This document shows, in pieces, positions 34,722-42,922 of a DNA stretch of 64,000 nt. Position numbers and translations under genes: made by a program. Origin of the DNA: Acidobacteriota bacterium (GTDB taxonomy: Bacteria; Acidobacteriota; Vicinamibacteria; Marinacidobacterales; Marinacidobacteraceae); NCBI GenBank assembly GCA_022826825.1, contig JAJDUD010000061.1, forward strand, positions 186,001-250,000, read 5' to 3'. Numbering within the stretch: position 1 is the stretch's first letter; each line of letters opens with the position of its first letter. Below the pieces are notes generated by a model that saw only the letters and a program-made list of their open reading frames with translations, was not told where the DNA came from and searched no databases.

Positions 34722-35354
34722 ATGGACTTCGATGTCAAAGGACACCTCGGCGCGGTGGAGCGCTCCGTGGCGTCGCTGGAGCGCGACGGGCGACCCGCCC
34801 GCGCCATCACTCTGTCCCGCAGCTACCCGACGACGGTCGAGGACCTCTGGGACGCCGTGACGAACGGCGAGCGCATTCCGCGCTGGTTCCTGCCGATCCA
34901 GGGGAAACTCGAGCCGGGTGGCCGCTTCCAGTTCGAGGGGAATGCCGGGGGCGCGATCACCGCATGTGAACCGCCCGCCCGTCTCGCGATCACCTGGGAA
35001 TTCGGCGGGGACGTCAGTTGGGTCGAGGTGCGCATCTCGGACGACGGCGCCGGCGGCGCGCGGCTGGCCCTCACCCACACCGCGCTCCTTTCCGAGCACT
35101 GGGACCGGTACGGGCCCGGGGCGACCGGCGTCGGCTGGGAGGGCGGCCTCCTCGGGCTGGCGCTGCACCTCGCGCAGCCGGCCGCGCCGAAGCTGGACGA
35201 AGCCGCCTTCGCCGCTTCCGGCGATGGCAAGGCGCTCTACGCCGGCAGCAGCGAAGCGTGGGGAGAGGCGGCCGTCGCGGCCGGAACGGATCCCGGCGCG
35301 GCGCGCGCCGCCGCGGCGCGCACGACCGCGTTCTACACCGGGGAACCCGCCTGA
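34722..35354 (+). CDS. SRPBCC (AHSA1-type) protein
   Basis: A 210-residue START-like ligand-binding protein: SRSYPTTVEDLWDAVTN and ITWEFGGDVSWVEVRI are AHSA1-family features. Some family members stimulate Hsp90-like chaperones or bind hydrophobic ligands; no activity is proven. The ATG at 34722 has GAGGAGG close upstream. Its stop overlaps the ATG of the ArsR regulator, a typical pairing in which the SRPBCC gene is controlled by the neighbouring repressor. Confidence 0.88.
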   Translation: MDFDVKGHLGAVERSVASLERDGRPARAITLSRSYPTTVEDLWDAVTNGERIPRWFLPIQGKLEPGGRFQFEGNAGGAITACEPPARLAITWEFGGDVSWVEVRISDDGAGGARLALTHTALLSEHWDRYGPGATGVGWEGGLLGLALHLAQPAAPKLDEAAFAASGDGKALYAGSSEAWGEAAVAAGTDPGAARAAAARTTAFYTGEPA

Positions 35355-35680
35355 TGCACGCGTTCGAGGTGCTCCGCGATCCGGTGCGGCGGCGCATCCT
35401 CGAACTCCTGGCCAACGGCGAACATGCCGCCGGCGCCGTCGCGGAGGTCATCCGGCGCGAGTTCGGCATCACGCAGGCGGCGGTGTCGCAGCACCTCAAG
35501 GTATTGCGTGACAGCGGTTTCGCGACGGTCCGCAACGACGGCGCCCGGCGCCTCTACGCCGTGGACGCCGACCCGCTGAAGGACGTCGCCGCCTGGCTGG
35601 AGCGGTTCCGCCGGTTGTGGGAGCCGAGGCTCGAGGCGCTGGCGACCGAGGTCGCGCGGGGCAAGCGAAGACGGACGTAG
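35354..35680 (+). CDS. ArsR-family winged-helix repressor
   Basis: A 108-residue regulator with the winged helix: LRDPVRRRILELLANGEHAAG and GITQAAVSQHLKVLRDSGF give the recognition helix. No Cys pair of the metal-sensing types is seen, so the ligand is unclear; the coupled SRPBCC protein suggests an organic ligand. ATG overlaps the preceding stop as TGATG. The CTTATATAAG palindrome at 34684 is its likely operator. Confidence 0.9.
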   Translation: MHAFEVLRDPVRRRILELLANGEHAAGAVAEVIRREFGITQAAVSQHLKVLRDSGFATVRNDGARRLYAVDADPLKDVAAWLERFRRLWEPRLEALATEVARGKRRRT

Positions 35681-35704
35681 CCGGCGCGGACGTGCGGCGC
35701 GCCG

Positions 35705-36508
35705 CTACGCGAAGCGCGCGGCCATCCAGCCCTTCCAGGCCTCCGCGTCACGAGCGGCCGCGGCCGGCGCCTCGTCGCCGTAGAAATAGACGCTGAGTAC
35801 CACGGTCGCCCGTTCGGCGATCTTGTAGGCGCACGCCGCCGCGATTCCCGGCGCCGGCTCGCGGGTGCGGAAAAAGGCCGTCGGCTGGCGCGAGTCCGCG
35901 TGGACCTCTTCGAGGACTCCGGCGAGGCTGGCCGCGCCGTCCGAGGAGAGCGTCCAGGGATCGCCCGGCGCGAGCCCGCGCGCGTCGAGCGCGGCCAGCA
36001 GGGCGGTCCACGCCTCGTCCACCGAGCCGTCGAGCGCTCCGTACGCGCGGAGGATCGAGGCGCGCCGGTCCCGGAAATGTGCGAGGTAGAGCCGCAGGAT
36101 GACGAGCGCCTGCGGCCAGCCGGCCTCGAAGTTCTCGAGCTGGTCGTCCCAGTCGTCGGTGCTCGCGAACAGGCTGTGCACCACGCGCACGAGACAACGG
36201 CCACCGGCCCGCGGCTCGATGGTCCACTCGGTGGCGGTCGGCGGACCGTCCGGGCCGCAGTCCTTCCCCTCGTGGGTGAAGCGGCGGGGCGGGTCCCACA
36301 CGGTCACCTTCGCCGGAATGTGGTCCATCTCGGAACCCGTGTGGTACCTGAGGAGGCCGCCGGCGCGTTCCTCGACGTCGGTCGGATAGAACCAGGAACC
36401 GATGCCGGGGCCGGTGGCGATGGCCTCCCAGACCTCCTCGGGCGTGCCGGGGACTTCGGCCTCCGCCTGGATCGAACGGCGGCCGGATGGGCCGAGTTTC
36501 ACGCTCAT
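35705..36508 (-). CDS. SRPBCC (AHSA1-type) protein, second module
   Basis: A 267-residue protein with a START-like fold: AEVPGTPEEVWEAIATGPGIGSWF, DPPRRFTHEGKDCGPDG and TATEWTIEPRAGGRC. It is longer than the 34722 protein, with an extra C-terminal region (FRTREPAPGIAAAC). It lies immediately downstream of a second ArsR-like gene on the minus strand, stop and start overlapping. It converges with the plus-strand pair. Confidence 0.86.
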   Translation of the reverse strand: MSVKLGPSGRRSIQAEAEVPGTPEEVWEAIATGPGIGSWFYPTDVEERAGGLLRYHTGSEMDHIPAKVTVWDPPRRFTHEGKDCGPDGPPTATEWTIEPRAGGRCLVRVVHSLFASTDDWDDQLENFEAGWPQALVILRLYLAHFRDRRASILRAYGALDGSVDEAWTALLAALDARGLAPGDPWTLSSDGAASLAGVLEEVHADSRQPTAFFRTREPAPGIAAACAYKIAERATVVLSVYFYGDEAPAAAARDAEAWKGWMAARFA

Positions 36509-37125
36509 GGAGCCTCCCTGGCGGGACTGTCCGCCGGAGCCGGGTAGGCGACGACCACCAGCCGGTGGGAGCGTCCCCCGGAGGCGGATTCGTCGTGGTA
36601 GCGCCGGGCGAGTTCGTTGATCGCGCCGACGAGTTCGCTGCTGAACCGTGCCCGGGCCTCCGGGGAGGAGAACCGGATCTCGGTATCGACGGAGAGGGTG
36701 GCGAGCCGCTTGCCCGTTTCGGTGGCGCGCCGCAGGAAGTGACTGAGCTCGCGGACGACGCGGGCGGCGAGCGCGATCAGGTAACTGGCGGACAGCCGGT
36801 CGGCGGCGCGGTCCGGGTCACTGGCCAGCGGTCCGAGCGCCGCCGGACTGACCACGTAGGAGCGGGCGGTGGCCACCAGCCGCCGTTCGGTCAGCCCGCC
36901 CCACTTGCGCTCGTCCGCGACCCGCACGAGGCCGTGCTTCTCGAGCGTCCGGAGGTGGTAGTTGACCTTCTGCCGGGGGAGGCCGACCCGGGCCGCGAGC
37001 GTCGCGGCGGACACCGGTTCCGCCATTTCGGCGAGCAGCCGGGCGCGCTTTTGGTCAAGCGTCGCCACGGCGGCGGCCGGCTCTTCGATGACCGCGACAT
37101 CGAGCATGAACGTGAAGGAAACCAT
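36505..37125 (-). CDS. ArsR-like winged-helix regulator, second module
   Basis: A 206-residue regulator from ATG 37125. The N-terminal half has the winged helix VSAATLAARVGLPRQKVNYHLRTLEKHGLV, and the rest is an unassigned C-terminal domain. It is larger than a typical ArsR repressor (about 100 residues). A perfect nine-base palindrome sits over its start, suggesting autoregulation; alternative starts at 37131 (TTG) and 37107 (ATG) exist. It is divergent from the PepSY gene, and coupled to SRPBCC downstream. Confidence 0.8.
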   Translation of the reverse strand: MVSFTFMLDVAVIEEPAAAVATLDQKRARLLAEMAEPVSAATLAARVGLPRQKVNYHLRTLEKHGLVRVADERKWGGLTERRLVATARSYVVSPAALGPLASDPDRAADRLSASYLIALAARVVRELSHFLRRATETGKRLATLSVDTEIRFSSPEARARFSSELVGAINELARRYHDESASGGRSHRLVVVAYPAPADSPAREAP

Positions 37126-37145
37126 TGACAAAAATATTTGTCAAT
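37124..37145. promoter_or_regulatory. Operator palindrome between ArsR-like and PepSY genes
   Basis: ATTGACAAA and TTTGTCAAT flank a four-base centre. The arms are perfect. It overlaps the start region of the regulator gene, and lies about 100 bases upstream of the PepSY start, a natural autorepression site. Confidence 0.6.
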
Positions 37146-37173
37146 AGAGGGCGCGGGTCCGCCTTTGTTGATT

Positions 37174-37190
37174 ATGAAACTCGGTTTCAT
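37174..37190. promoter_or_regulatory. Inverted repeat upstream of the PepSY gene
   Basis: ATGAAAC-TCG-GTTTCAT, seven-base perfect arms, in AT-rich DNA before the PepSY gene. Iron-uptake genes are often controlled by Fur-like repressors with TGAAA/TTTCA-type boxes, so a metal operator is plausible. Confidence 0.4.
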
Positions 37191-37241
37191 GTTCTAATAC
37201 GCCTCCGCGCTAGCGAACCGCCGCCACGCGGGGAGATTTCC

Positions 37242-38480
37242 TTGAAGCTTTTTCGGAAGGTGCTGTTCTGGACGCACCTGGTCGTCGGGATCACGGTGGG
37301 ACTCGTGGTGTTCATCATGTCGGTGACCGGGGTGGCGCTCACCTACCAGCGCCAGACCCAGCAATGGGCCGACGGGTTCGACATGCGGCCGGTGGAAGCC
37401 ACCGCCGAACGGTTGCCGGTAGCGGAACTGCTCCGCCAGGCGCGTGACGAGCAGGACGCCAATCCGACCACTCTTCTGCTGCGGAACGACCCCGCCAAGC
37501 CGGCCCGCGTCTCCTTCGGCCGGCAATCCTTCGAGCTGGACCCCTATACCGGGGAGCGCCTCGGCGCGGGAGCAGTCGGAGTCCGCAAGGCGTTCCGCGC
37601 CCTCATGGGCTGGCATCGCTGGCTCGGGCAGGAAGGCGAAGGACGCGCGGTGGCGCGGGCCATCACCGGCTTCTGCAATCTTGCCTTCCTGTTCATCGTG
37701 ATCTCCGGGCTCTACCTGTGGTGGCCGAAGAGCTGGCGCTGGTCGAATCTCAGGTCCGTCGTCCTCTTCCGGCGCGGCCTCGCTCCCCGGGCTCGGCACT
37801 TCAACTGGCACAACGTCATCGGCTTCTGGACCGCCATTCCCCTGGCAGTTGTGGTGGCGACTGGCTCGTTTTTCTACTACTCATGGCCGTCTTCGCTGGT
37901 CTACTGGGTCAGCGGCGAGGAGCGGCCCCAGCGCGGATCCCGTTCCGGGTCTTCCGATTCCGAAGAGCCGCCGCCTCCCGACGACTACGACGGCATGGAC
38001 GCTCTGGTGTCCGCCGCGCTCGAGGAAGAGCCCGCCTGGAACCTCGCGACCTTCCGGTTCGGATCCCATCCCGGAGCGCCGGTTGCCGTGACGCTGGACC
38101 GGAGCCAATGGGGAACGCGGGTTGACCAGCGCACCACCCTGGTGATGGATCGCGCCACGGCGACGGTGCTGCGGGAGGAGATTCCGAGCCAGGCTTCCCG
38201 GGCGCGCACCTGGATTCGGTGGCTCCACACCGGCGAGGCCTTCGGCTTCATCGGACAGACGATCGCCGGGATCGCTTCCCTGGCGGGCTGCTTTCTCGTC
38301 TATACCGGTTGGTCGCTGAGTTGGCGGCGCTTCCTCGCCTGGCGACGGCGGCGGACGGCTTCCCAGGTGGGCGCGGTTACCGAAGCCGGAGCGGGACCGC
38401 GCACCCCGCCGATCGGCGGAGGTCCGGCGCTTCCGCGTCCGGTGTCCGTTCTCCGCGCGTCCGTCCAACCCGACCGCTAA
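37242..38480 (+). CDS. PepSY-associated transmembrane protein (PiuB-like)
   Basis: A 412-residue inner-membrane protein. KLFRKVLFWTHLVVGITVGLVVFIMSVTGVALTYQRQ is the characteristic first helix; MGWHRWLG and NWHNVIGFWTAIPLAVV and the C-terminal IRWLHTGEAFGFIGQTIAG give His residues at membrane interfaces, probably heme or metal ligands. Such proteins reduce or process siderophore-iron at the inner membrane. TTG at 37242 with GGGGAG about seven bases upstream is the best start. The inverted repeat ahead suggests metal control. It may serve the TonB receptor at 16740, but they are distant. Confidence 0.85.
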   Translation: MKLFRKVLFWTHLVVGITVGLVVFIMSVTGVALTYQRQTQQWADGFDMRPVEATAERLPVAELLRQARDEQDANPTTLLLRNDPAKPARVSFGRQSFELDPYTGERLGAGAVGVRKAFRALMGWHRWLGQEGEGRAVARAITGFCNLAFLFIVISGLYLWWPKSWRWSNLRSVVLFRRGLAPRARHFNWHNVIGFWTAIPLAVVVATGSFFYYSWPSSLVYWVSGEERPQRGSRSGSSDSEEPPPPDDYDGMDALVSAALEEEPAWNLATFRFGSHPGAPVAVTLDRSQWGTRVDQRTTLVMDRATATVLREEIPSQASRARTWIRWLHTGEAFGFIGQTIAGIASLAGCFLVYTGWSLSWRRFLAWRRRRTASQVGAVTEAGAGPRTPPIGGGPALPRPVSVLRASVQPDR

Positions 38481-38551
38481 CCCGGATTCCTCGTACGGAC
38501 GGCCTGGCAAATGGAGGGAATCGCATGCCGTGGACCAGCCGGATCGCGCAC

Positions 38552-38754
38552 CGGCTGGCAACGCCCGACCTCCGGTCGGCACGCGCGGTGCTCCGCACCG
38601 CGCACGGCACCGCGCCGACGTGCGGGATGGCTCTCTCTTGGTGCAACGCAACACTTTTGACGTGCCCGGATCCGCGTCGCCCAAGGCGGATAGCGGCACG
38701 TCGTCCGCGGGCCTCCGGCCCGCTGTGCCGACCGGAGGTCGGCGTTCCAAGCCG
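38552..38754. repeat. Family A palindromic element, copy 3
   Basis: A 203-base copy in the 416-base gap before hemA. Ends are CGGCTGGCAACGCCC and CGGCGTTCCAAGCCG; terminal hairpins, for example GCCGACCGGAGGTCGGC, are complete. Its interior aligns with the reverse complement of the 18846 copy. Nothing else of note lies in the gap. Confidence 0.8.
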
Positions 38755-38896
38755 GGGGCGCCGTGAGGGAGAGTGGGGTTGTGCCGTGCGCGGCGCTTCG
38801 GCGAGTTCCGATTGGAGCTGACGACTGTTCATCGCGGGTCCCCGCTGCTGACACTCCGGTGACATACCGGCCACCCGGGCTGACTAGGCTCCCGCC

Positions 38897-40240
38897 GTGC
38901 TCGAAGGACTCGGCGTCGTCGGCGTCTCCTGGCGACAGGAAAACAGCGAGGCCCTGGCGGGTTACGCCCTGCCGAACGCCGGCCGGGCCGAGCGGCTGAA
39001 GCGCTTCGCCGAACGGGCGGAGCTGGACGAACTGGCGTACCTCGACACCTGCAACCGGGTCGAACTCGTCTTCTCTCAAAGGGCAGGCGGCGGGGGCCGC
39101 GACCTTCGGCCGCTCGCCTTCGAGTTGCTCGCGGACCGCCCCCCACGGCCGGGCGAAGCCCAGCGGAGCCTCCGGGCCTGGCGCGGCGAGGGCGCCTGCG
39201 AGCACCTGCTCGTGGTGGCCGCGGGGCTCGATTCGGCCGCCCTGGGCGAGCCCGAGATCGTCGGGCAGGTCCGCGCCTGCCGCGACGACGCGGCCGCTCT
39301 CGGCCTGATCGGGCCGCGCCTCCAGGTCGTCTTCGACGAGGCCCTGCGGATCGCCGCCCGGGTCCGGGAGGAGACCGGGCTGGGCCGGGGCCGGGTGTCC
39401 CTGGCCGAAATCGCGGTGAGCCGCGTTCTGGAGGCGCTGGCCGGGAGAACCTCGACGGTTGCCCTGATCGGGGTCTCCGCCATGACCCGGAAGGCCGGAC
39501 GGTCGCTCGCCGGGAAGAAGATCCCGCTCCTCGTGGTGAATCGGACGGTGGAGCGCGCCGCGGGACTGGCGGCCGAGCTGGGCGGCAGGAGCATGGCGCT
39601 GGACGATTTCCTGAGCCGGCCGCCCGACCTGGGGGCCGTCGTCGTTTCGACCGGCGCCCGGATGCCGCTCCTCACGGAGCCCGTGCTCACCCGGATCGCC
39701 GCGATGGCCCCTCCCGGCGGGAACCCGCTGCTCGTGGACATGGCTGTTCCCGGCAACGTCGACGGACCGGCGTGCGAACAGCTCGGCCTGCGGCGCGTCG
39801 GGATGGACGAGATCGCCCGGGCCGCGCAGCAGACCCGGGAGGCGCGGAAATCGGAAGCGGCGAGCGCCCGTCAACTGGTGGACGAGGCGCTGCCGCGCGT
39901 CCGGGAGCGTTTCGCCGAGCGCGTCTACGCCCCCATGTACGGCGCCCTCCAGGAGCACTACCGGGAGGTCGCCGTCGAGGGACTCGACCGGCTGCTCAAC
40001 AAGGAGCTGCCGGGCCTCGGGAGGACGGAACGCCAGACGGTCTCGACGTGGGCGGAAGCGCTCGCGCGACGTCTGGCCCACATCCCCACCCAGGGAGTTC
40101 GCGGCCTTCTCCACCACGGACCGGAGGGGTCGCTCGACGCCTTTCTCGACGGACTCGGCCCCGATCTGAGACGCCAGCTCCGTCCGTCCGGGGCGGACCG
40201 GCGGCCGGCGGCCGGCGCTCTGCCCACGAAGCGCGCATGA
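38897..40240 (+). CDS. hemA: Glutamyl-tRNA reductase
   Basis: First committed enzyme of tetrapyrrole synthesis (C5 pathway), reducing glutamyl-tRNA to glutamate-1-semialdehyde with NADPH. The catalytic Cys is in YLDTCNRVEL; ALGEPEIVGQVR, GVSAMTRKAG (nucleotide region) and VDMAVPGNVD follow, and the C-terminal dimerisation domain is helical. Length of 447 is normal. GTG at 38897 is the start used; ribosome site is weak. HemA heads the heme gene cluster and overlaps hemC through ATGA. Confidence 0.93.
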   Translation: MLEGLGVVGVSWRQENSEALAGYALPNAGRAERLKRFAERAELDELAYLDTCNRVELVFSQRAGGGGRDLRPLAFELLADRPPRPGEAQRSLRAWRGEGACEHLLVVAAGLDSAALGEPEIVGQVRACRDDAAALGLIGPRLQVVFDEALRIAARVREETGLGRGRVSLAEIAVSRVLEALAGRTSTVALIGVSAMTRKAGRSLAGKKIPLLVVNRTVERAAGLAAELGGRSMALDDFLSRPPDLGAVVVSTGARMPLLTEPVLTRIAAMAPPGGNPLLVDMAVPGNVDGPACEQLGLRRVGMDEIARAAQQTREARKSEAASARQLVDEALPRVRERFAERVYAPMYGALQEHYREVAVEGLDRLLNKELPGLGRTERQTVSTWAEALARRLAHIPTQGVRGLLHHGPEGSLDAFLDGLGPDLRRQLRPSGADRRPAAGALPTKRA

Positions 40241-41160
40241 GGGTTCGGATTGGCACCCGCAGGTCCCGGCTCGCGCGCACCCAAGCCGCCGGCGTCGCGG
40301 CGGCGCTCGCCGAACGGGGCTGCCAGCCGGAGATCGTTCCCATGGAAACCGCGGGGGACCGGTCGCCGCTCGCGCCTTTCGGGACGATCGGCGCGGAAGG
40401 CGTCTTCGTGCGGGAAATCGAGGAATCGCTCCTGAGCGGGCGGATCGACGTGGCCGTGCACTCCTTCAAGGACCTGCCCTCCCGCGCGCCCGCGGAGCTG
40501 GTCGTCGCCGCGGTGCCGCCGCGCCGGGACGCGGCGGACGTCGTCGTGTTGGGGCGCGACGCCTTCCGGCCCGCGGAGCCGGGCCTCCCGGTCCGCCCGG
40601 GGGCCACCCTCGGGACGGCCTCGGCGCGGCGAACGGCCTGGATCCACGAGTTGCGGCCCGATCTGGTGGTGACCCACGTTCGCGGCAACGTTCCGACGCG
40701 CATCGGCCGGGTCGGGGAGGGACTCGACGGGGTGGTGCTGGCGGCGGCCGGGGTCGCGCGGCTGCGCGAGAGCCCGCTGCCCGACGCGGAGGATCCGGTT
40801 CCCGCGGGCCTCGTGGTCCACCGCCTCGCTCCCGAGCGTTTCGTTCCCGCCCCCGCCCAGGGCGCGCTGGCGGTGCAGTGCCGGCGCGACGACCACCGGA
40901 CCCGGGAGGCGGCCGGGGCGCTCGATCACGCGCCCAGCCGCGAGCGGGTGGAGGCGGAGCGGTCCCTGCTGGCGCGCGTGGAGGGGGGTTGCGAGACGGC
41001 GTTCGGTGCCTGGTGCACCGGCGCTTCACCCACCGGACTGCTCATGGTTGCCGCGCTGGAGCGCAATGGCCGGGTGTTCCGCGTGCGGGCGCGGGCAAGC
41101 AGCCCCGAAGCGGTGGTCGCATCGGCATGGAGAGGATTGAGCAGCCAGTGGGCAGCCTGA
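40237..41160 (+). CDS. hemC: Porphobilinogen deaminase (hydroxymethylbilane synthase)
   Basis: Joins four porphobilinogen units into hydroxymethylbilane. Visible: MRVRIGTRRSRLARTQA, HSFKDLPS, GTASARRTAW, the cofactor-binding Cys in EGGCETAFGA, and VQCRRDD. The dipyrromethane cofactor is attached to that Cys. Length of 307 is normal. Start overlaps the hemA stop. Confidence 0.94.
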   Translation: MRVRIGTRRSRLARTQAAGVAAALAERGCQPEIVPMETAGDRSPLAPFGTIGAEGVFVREIEESLLSGRIDVAVHSFKDLPSRAPAELVVAAVPPRRDAADVVVLGRDAFRPAEPGLPVRPGATLGTASARRTAWIHELRPDLVVTHVRGNVPTRIGRVGEGLDGVVLAAAGVARLRESPLPDAEDPVPAGLVVHRLAPERFVPAPAQGALAVQCRRDDHRTREAAGALDHAPSRERVEAERSLLARVEGGCETAFGAWCTGASPTGLLMVAALERNGRVFRVRARASSPEAVVASAWRGLSSQWAA

Positions 41161-41921
41161 GGGGAAGGAGCGTGCTCGTGACCAGGGCCCGGGAAGACTG
41201 CGCGGCGTGGGCGGAGCGTCTCCGGGGCGCGGGCGCCAGGGCCGTCACCCTCGCCTGCATCGAGTGTCAGCCCATCGACGAGCCGTCCGTCAGGGAGCGG
41301 CTGGCGGAGGCGCTGCCCGACGTGGAGTGGCTGGTGGTCACTTCCCGGCGCGGCGCCGAGGCGGTCGCGCGACTGCTGGCGGAAGCCGCATCCCCGGCGC
41401 CCGGAGGCGCCGCACTGGCCCCCGTTCCGGTCGCCGCCGTCGGCCCGTCGACCGCCGCCGCCGCCCGCCGCTGGCTCGGGCGCGTGGACCTCGTGAGCGA
41501 GGGAAGCGGCGCCGAACCGCTCGGTAGGGAATTGGCCCGCCGGCTGATCCAGGATCGAGAACGGGACCGCCGGACTCGCCCGCCGCGCGTTCTCCTGGCG
41601 CTCGCGGAAAACGCCGGACCGGTCCTGGAGGAGATCCTGAGCCGGGCCGGCGCCCGCTGCGTCCGCATCGACGTGTACCGCACCGTCCCGGTGGCGGCCG
41701 GGGCGCACCGCCGGCCCGTTTCGCAACTGGGCGTCAACACCGTTCTCCTCGCCAGCCCGAGCGCCGTCACCGGCCTCCTGCACCAGGTGGAACTCGACGT
41801 CCCGGTCGAGGTCTTCACGATCGGCCCTTCCACGTCGAGCCGGGCGAAGAAGGTGGGCCTCACGGTGGCCGCGGAGGCGGACAGCCCCAGCCTCGAAGGC
41901 CTCATGGAGGCGATGGCGTGA
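41127..41921 (+). CDS. hemD: Uroporphyrinogen-III synthase
   Basis: Cyclises hydroxymethylbilane with inversion of ring D. Sequence is poorly conserved across the family; the two-domain pattern, VLVTRAREDCAAWAERL at the N-terminus, LVVTSRRGAEAVARLL, VPVAAVGPSTAAAARR, and late VFTIGPSTSSRAKKVGL match. Assignment rests partly on its place between hemC and hemB. ATG at 41127 overlaps hemC; GTG at 41148 is an alternative start. Overlaps hemB by GTGA. Confidence 0.85.
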   Translation: MERIEQPVGSLRGRSVLVTRAREDCAAWAERLRGAGARAVTLACIECQPIDEPSVRERLAEALPDVEWLVVTSRRGAEAVARLLAEAASPAPGGAALAPVPVAAVGPSTAAAARRWLGRVDLVSEGSGAEPLGRELARRLIQDRERDRRTRPPRVLLALAENAGPVLEEILSRAGARCVRIDVYRTVPVAAGAHRRPVSQLGVNTVLLASPSAVTGLLHQVELDVPVEVFTIGPSTSSRAKKVGLTVAAEADSPSLEGLMEAMA

Positions 41922-42922
41922 GCACCCGAATCGCCACCCGCCCGGAACGGGTTCGTCCCCGGCGGCTCCGGCGCACTCGGGCGATCCGGGACCTGGCGGC
42001 GGAGACCCACGTGACCCCGGCCCACTGCGTCATGCCCCATTTCGTCTCCGGCGGGTTGCGCGGGGAGACAGAGGTCCCGTCGCTTCCGGGCATCGCGCAA
42101 CTCGGGGTCGAGGACTTGGTGCGGCAGGTGGCGGAGGAGATCGAACTCGGCATCCGCTCCGTCCTGCTTTTTGGTCACGCGCGGGAGCCGGCCGACAAGA
42201 CTTCCGACGGCCGGGCGGCGTGGGATGCCGACGGTCCGGTCCCGGTGGCCCTCCGCCGGCTGAAGGCGGAGTTCGGCGACGACGTGGTGGTGATAGCCGA
42301 CGTCTGCCTCTGTGCGTACACGGACCACGGCCACTGCGGGATCTTCGAGGACGGGGCAGTGAAGAACGACCTCTCGCTCGGGCCGCTCGCCAGGACGGCG
42401 CTCGCCTATGCCGACGCCGGCGCCGACGTGGTGGCGCCTTCCGACATGATGGACGGACGCGTCGCCGCCATCCGCGACGGACTCGACGCCGCCGGACACG
42501 AAGAGGTGCTGCTCCTCTCCTACGCGGTCAAGTACGCCTCGGCCTACTACGGGCCGTTCCGGGACGCCGCCGATTCGGCGCCGGCGTCCGGCGACCGGCA
42601 GGGGTACCAGATGGACCCCCGAAACGTTCGGGAGGCGCTTCGCGAGGCGGCGCTCGACGAGCGGGAGGGCGCCGACATGCTGATGGTGAAACCCGCGCTC
42701 GCCTACCTTGACGTGATCCGCGCCGTCCGGGAGTCCACGCGGCTGCCGCTGTTCGCCTACAACGTCTCGGGCGAGTACGCCGCGGTCAAGGCGGCGGCGG
42801 CGAACGGCTGGCTCGACGAGGCCCGGATCGTCCGCGAGAACCTGACCGCCATGCGCCGCGCGGGGGCCGACCGGATCATCACCTACCACGCGCGGGAGGC
42901 GGCGCAGCGGGGATGGCTGTGA
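41918..42922 (+). CDS. hemB: Delta-aminolevulinic acid dehydratase
   Basis: Condenses two ALA molecules into porphobilinogen. ADVCLCAYTDHGHCG is the zinc-type Cys cluster; SYAVKYASAYYGPFRDA and MLMVKPALAYLD contain the two catalytic Lys residues. Length of 334 is typical. GTG start overlaps the hemD stop. Cys pattern predicts zinc rather than magnesium dependence. Confidence 0.94.
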   Translation: MSTRIATRPERVRPRRLRRTRAIRDLAAETHVTPAHCVMPHFVSGGLRGETEVPSLPGIAQLGVEDLVRQVAEEIELGIRSVLLFGHAREPADKTSDGRAAWDADGPVPVALRRLKAEFGDDVVVIADVCLCAYTDHGHCGIFEDGAVKNDLSLGPLARTALAYADAGADVVAPSDMMDGRVAAIRDGLDAAGHEEVLLLSYAVKYASAYYGPFRDAADSAPASGDRQGYQMDPRNVREALREAALDEREGADMLMVKPALAYLDVIRAVRESTRLPLFAYNVSGEYAAVKAAAANGWLDEARIVRENLTAMRRAGADRIITYHAREAAQRGWL

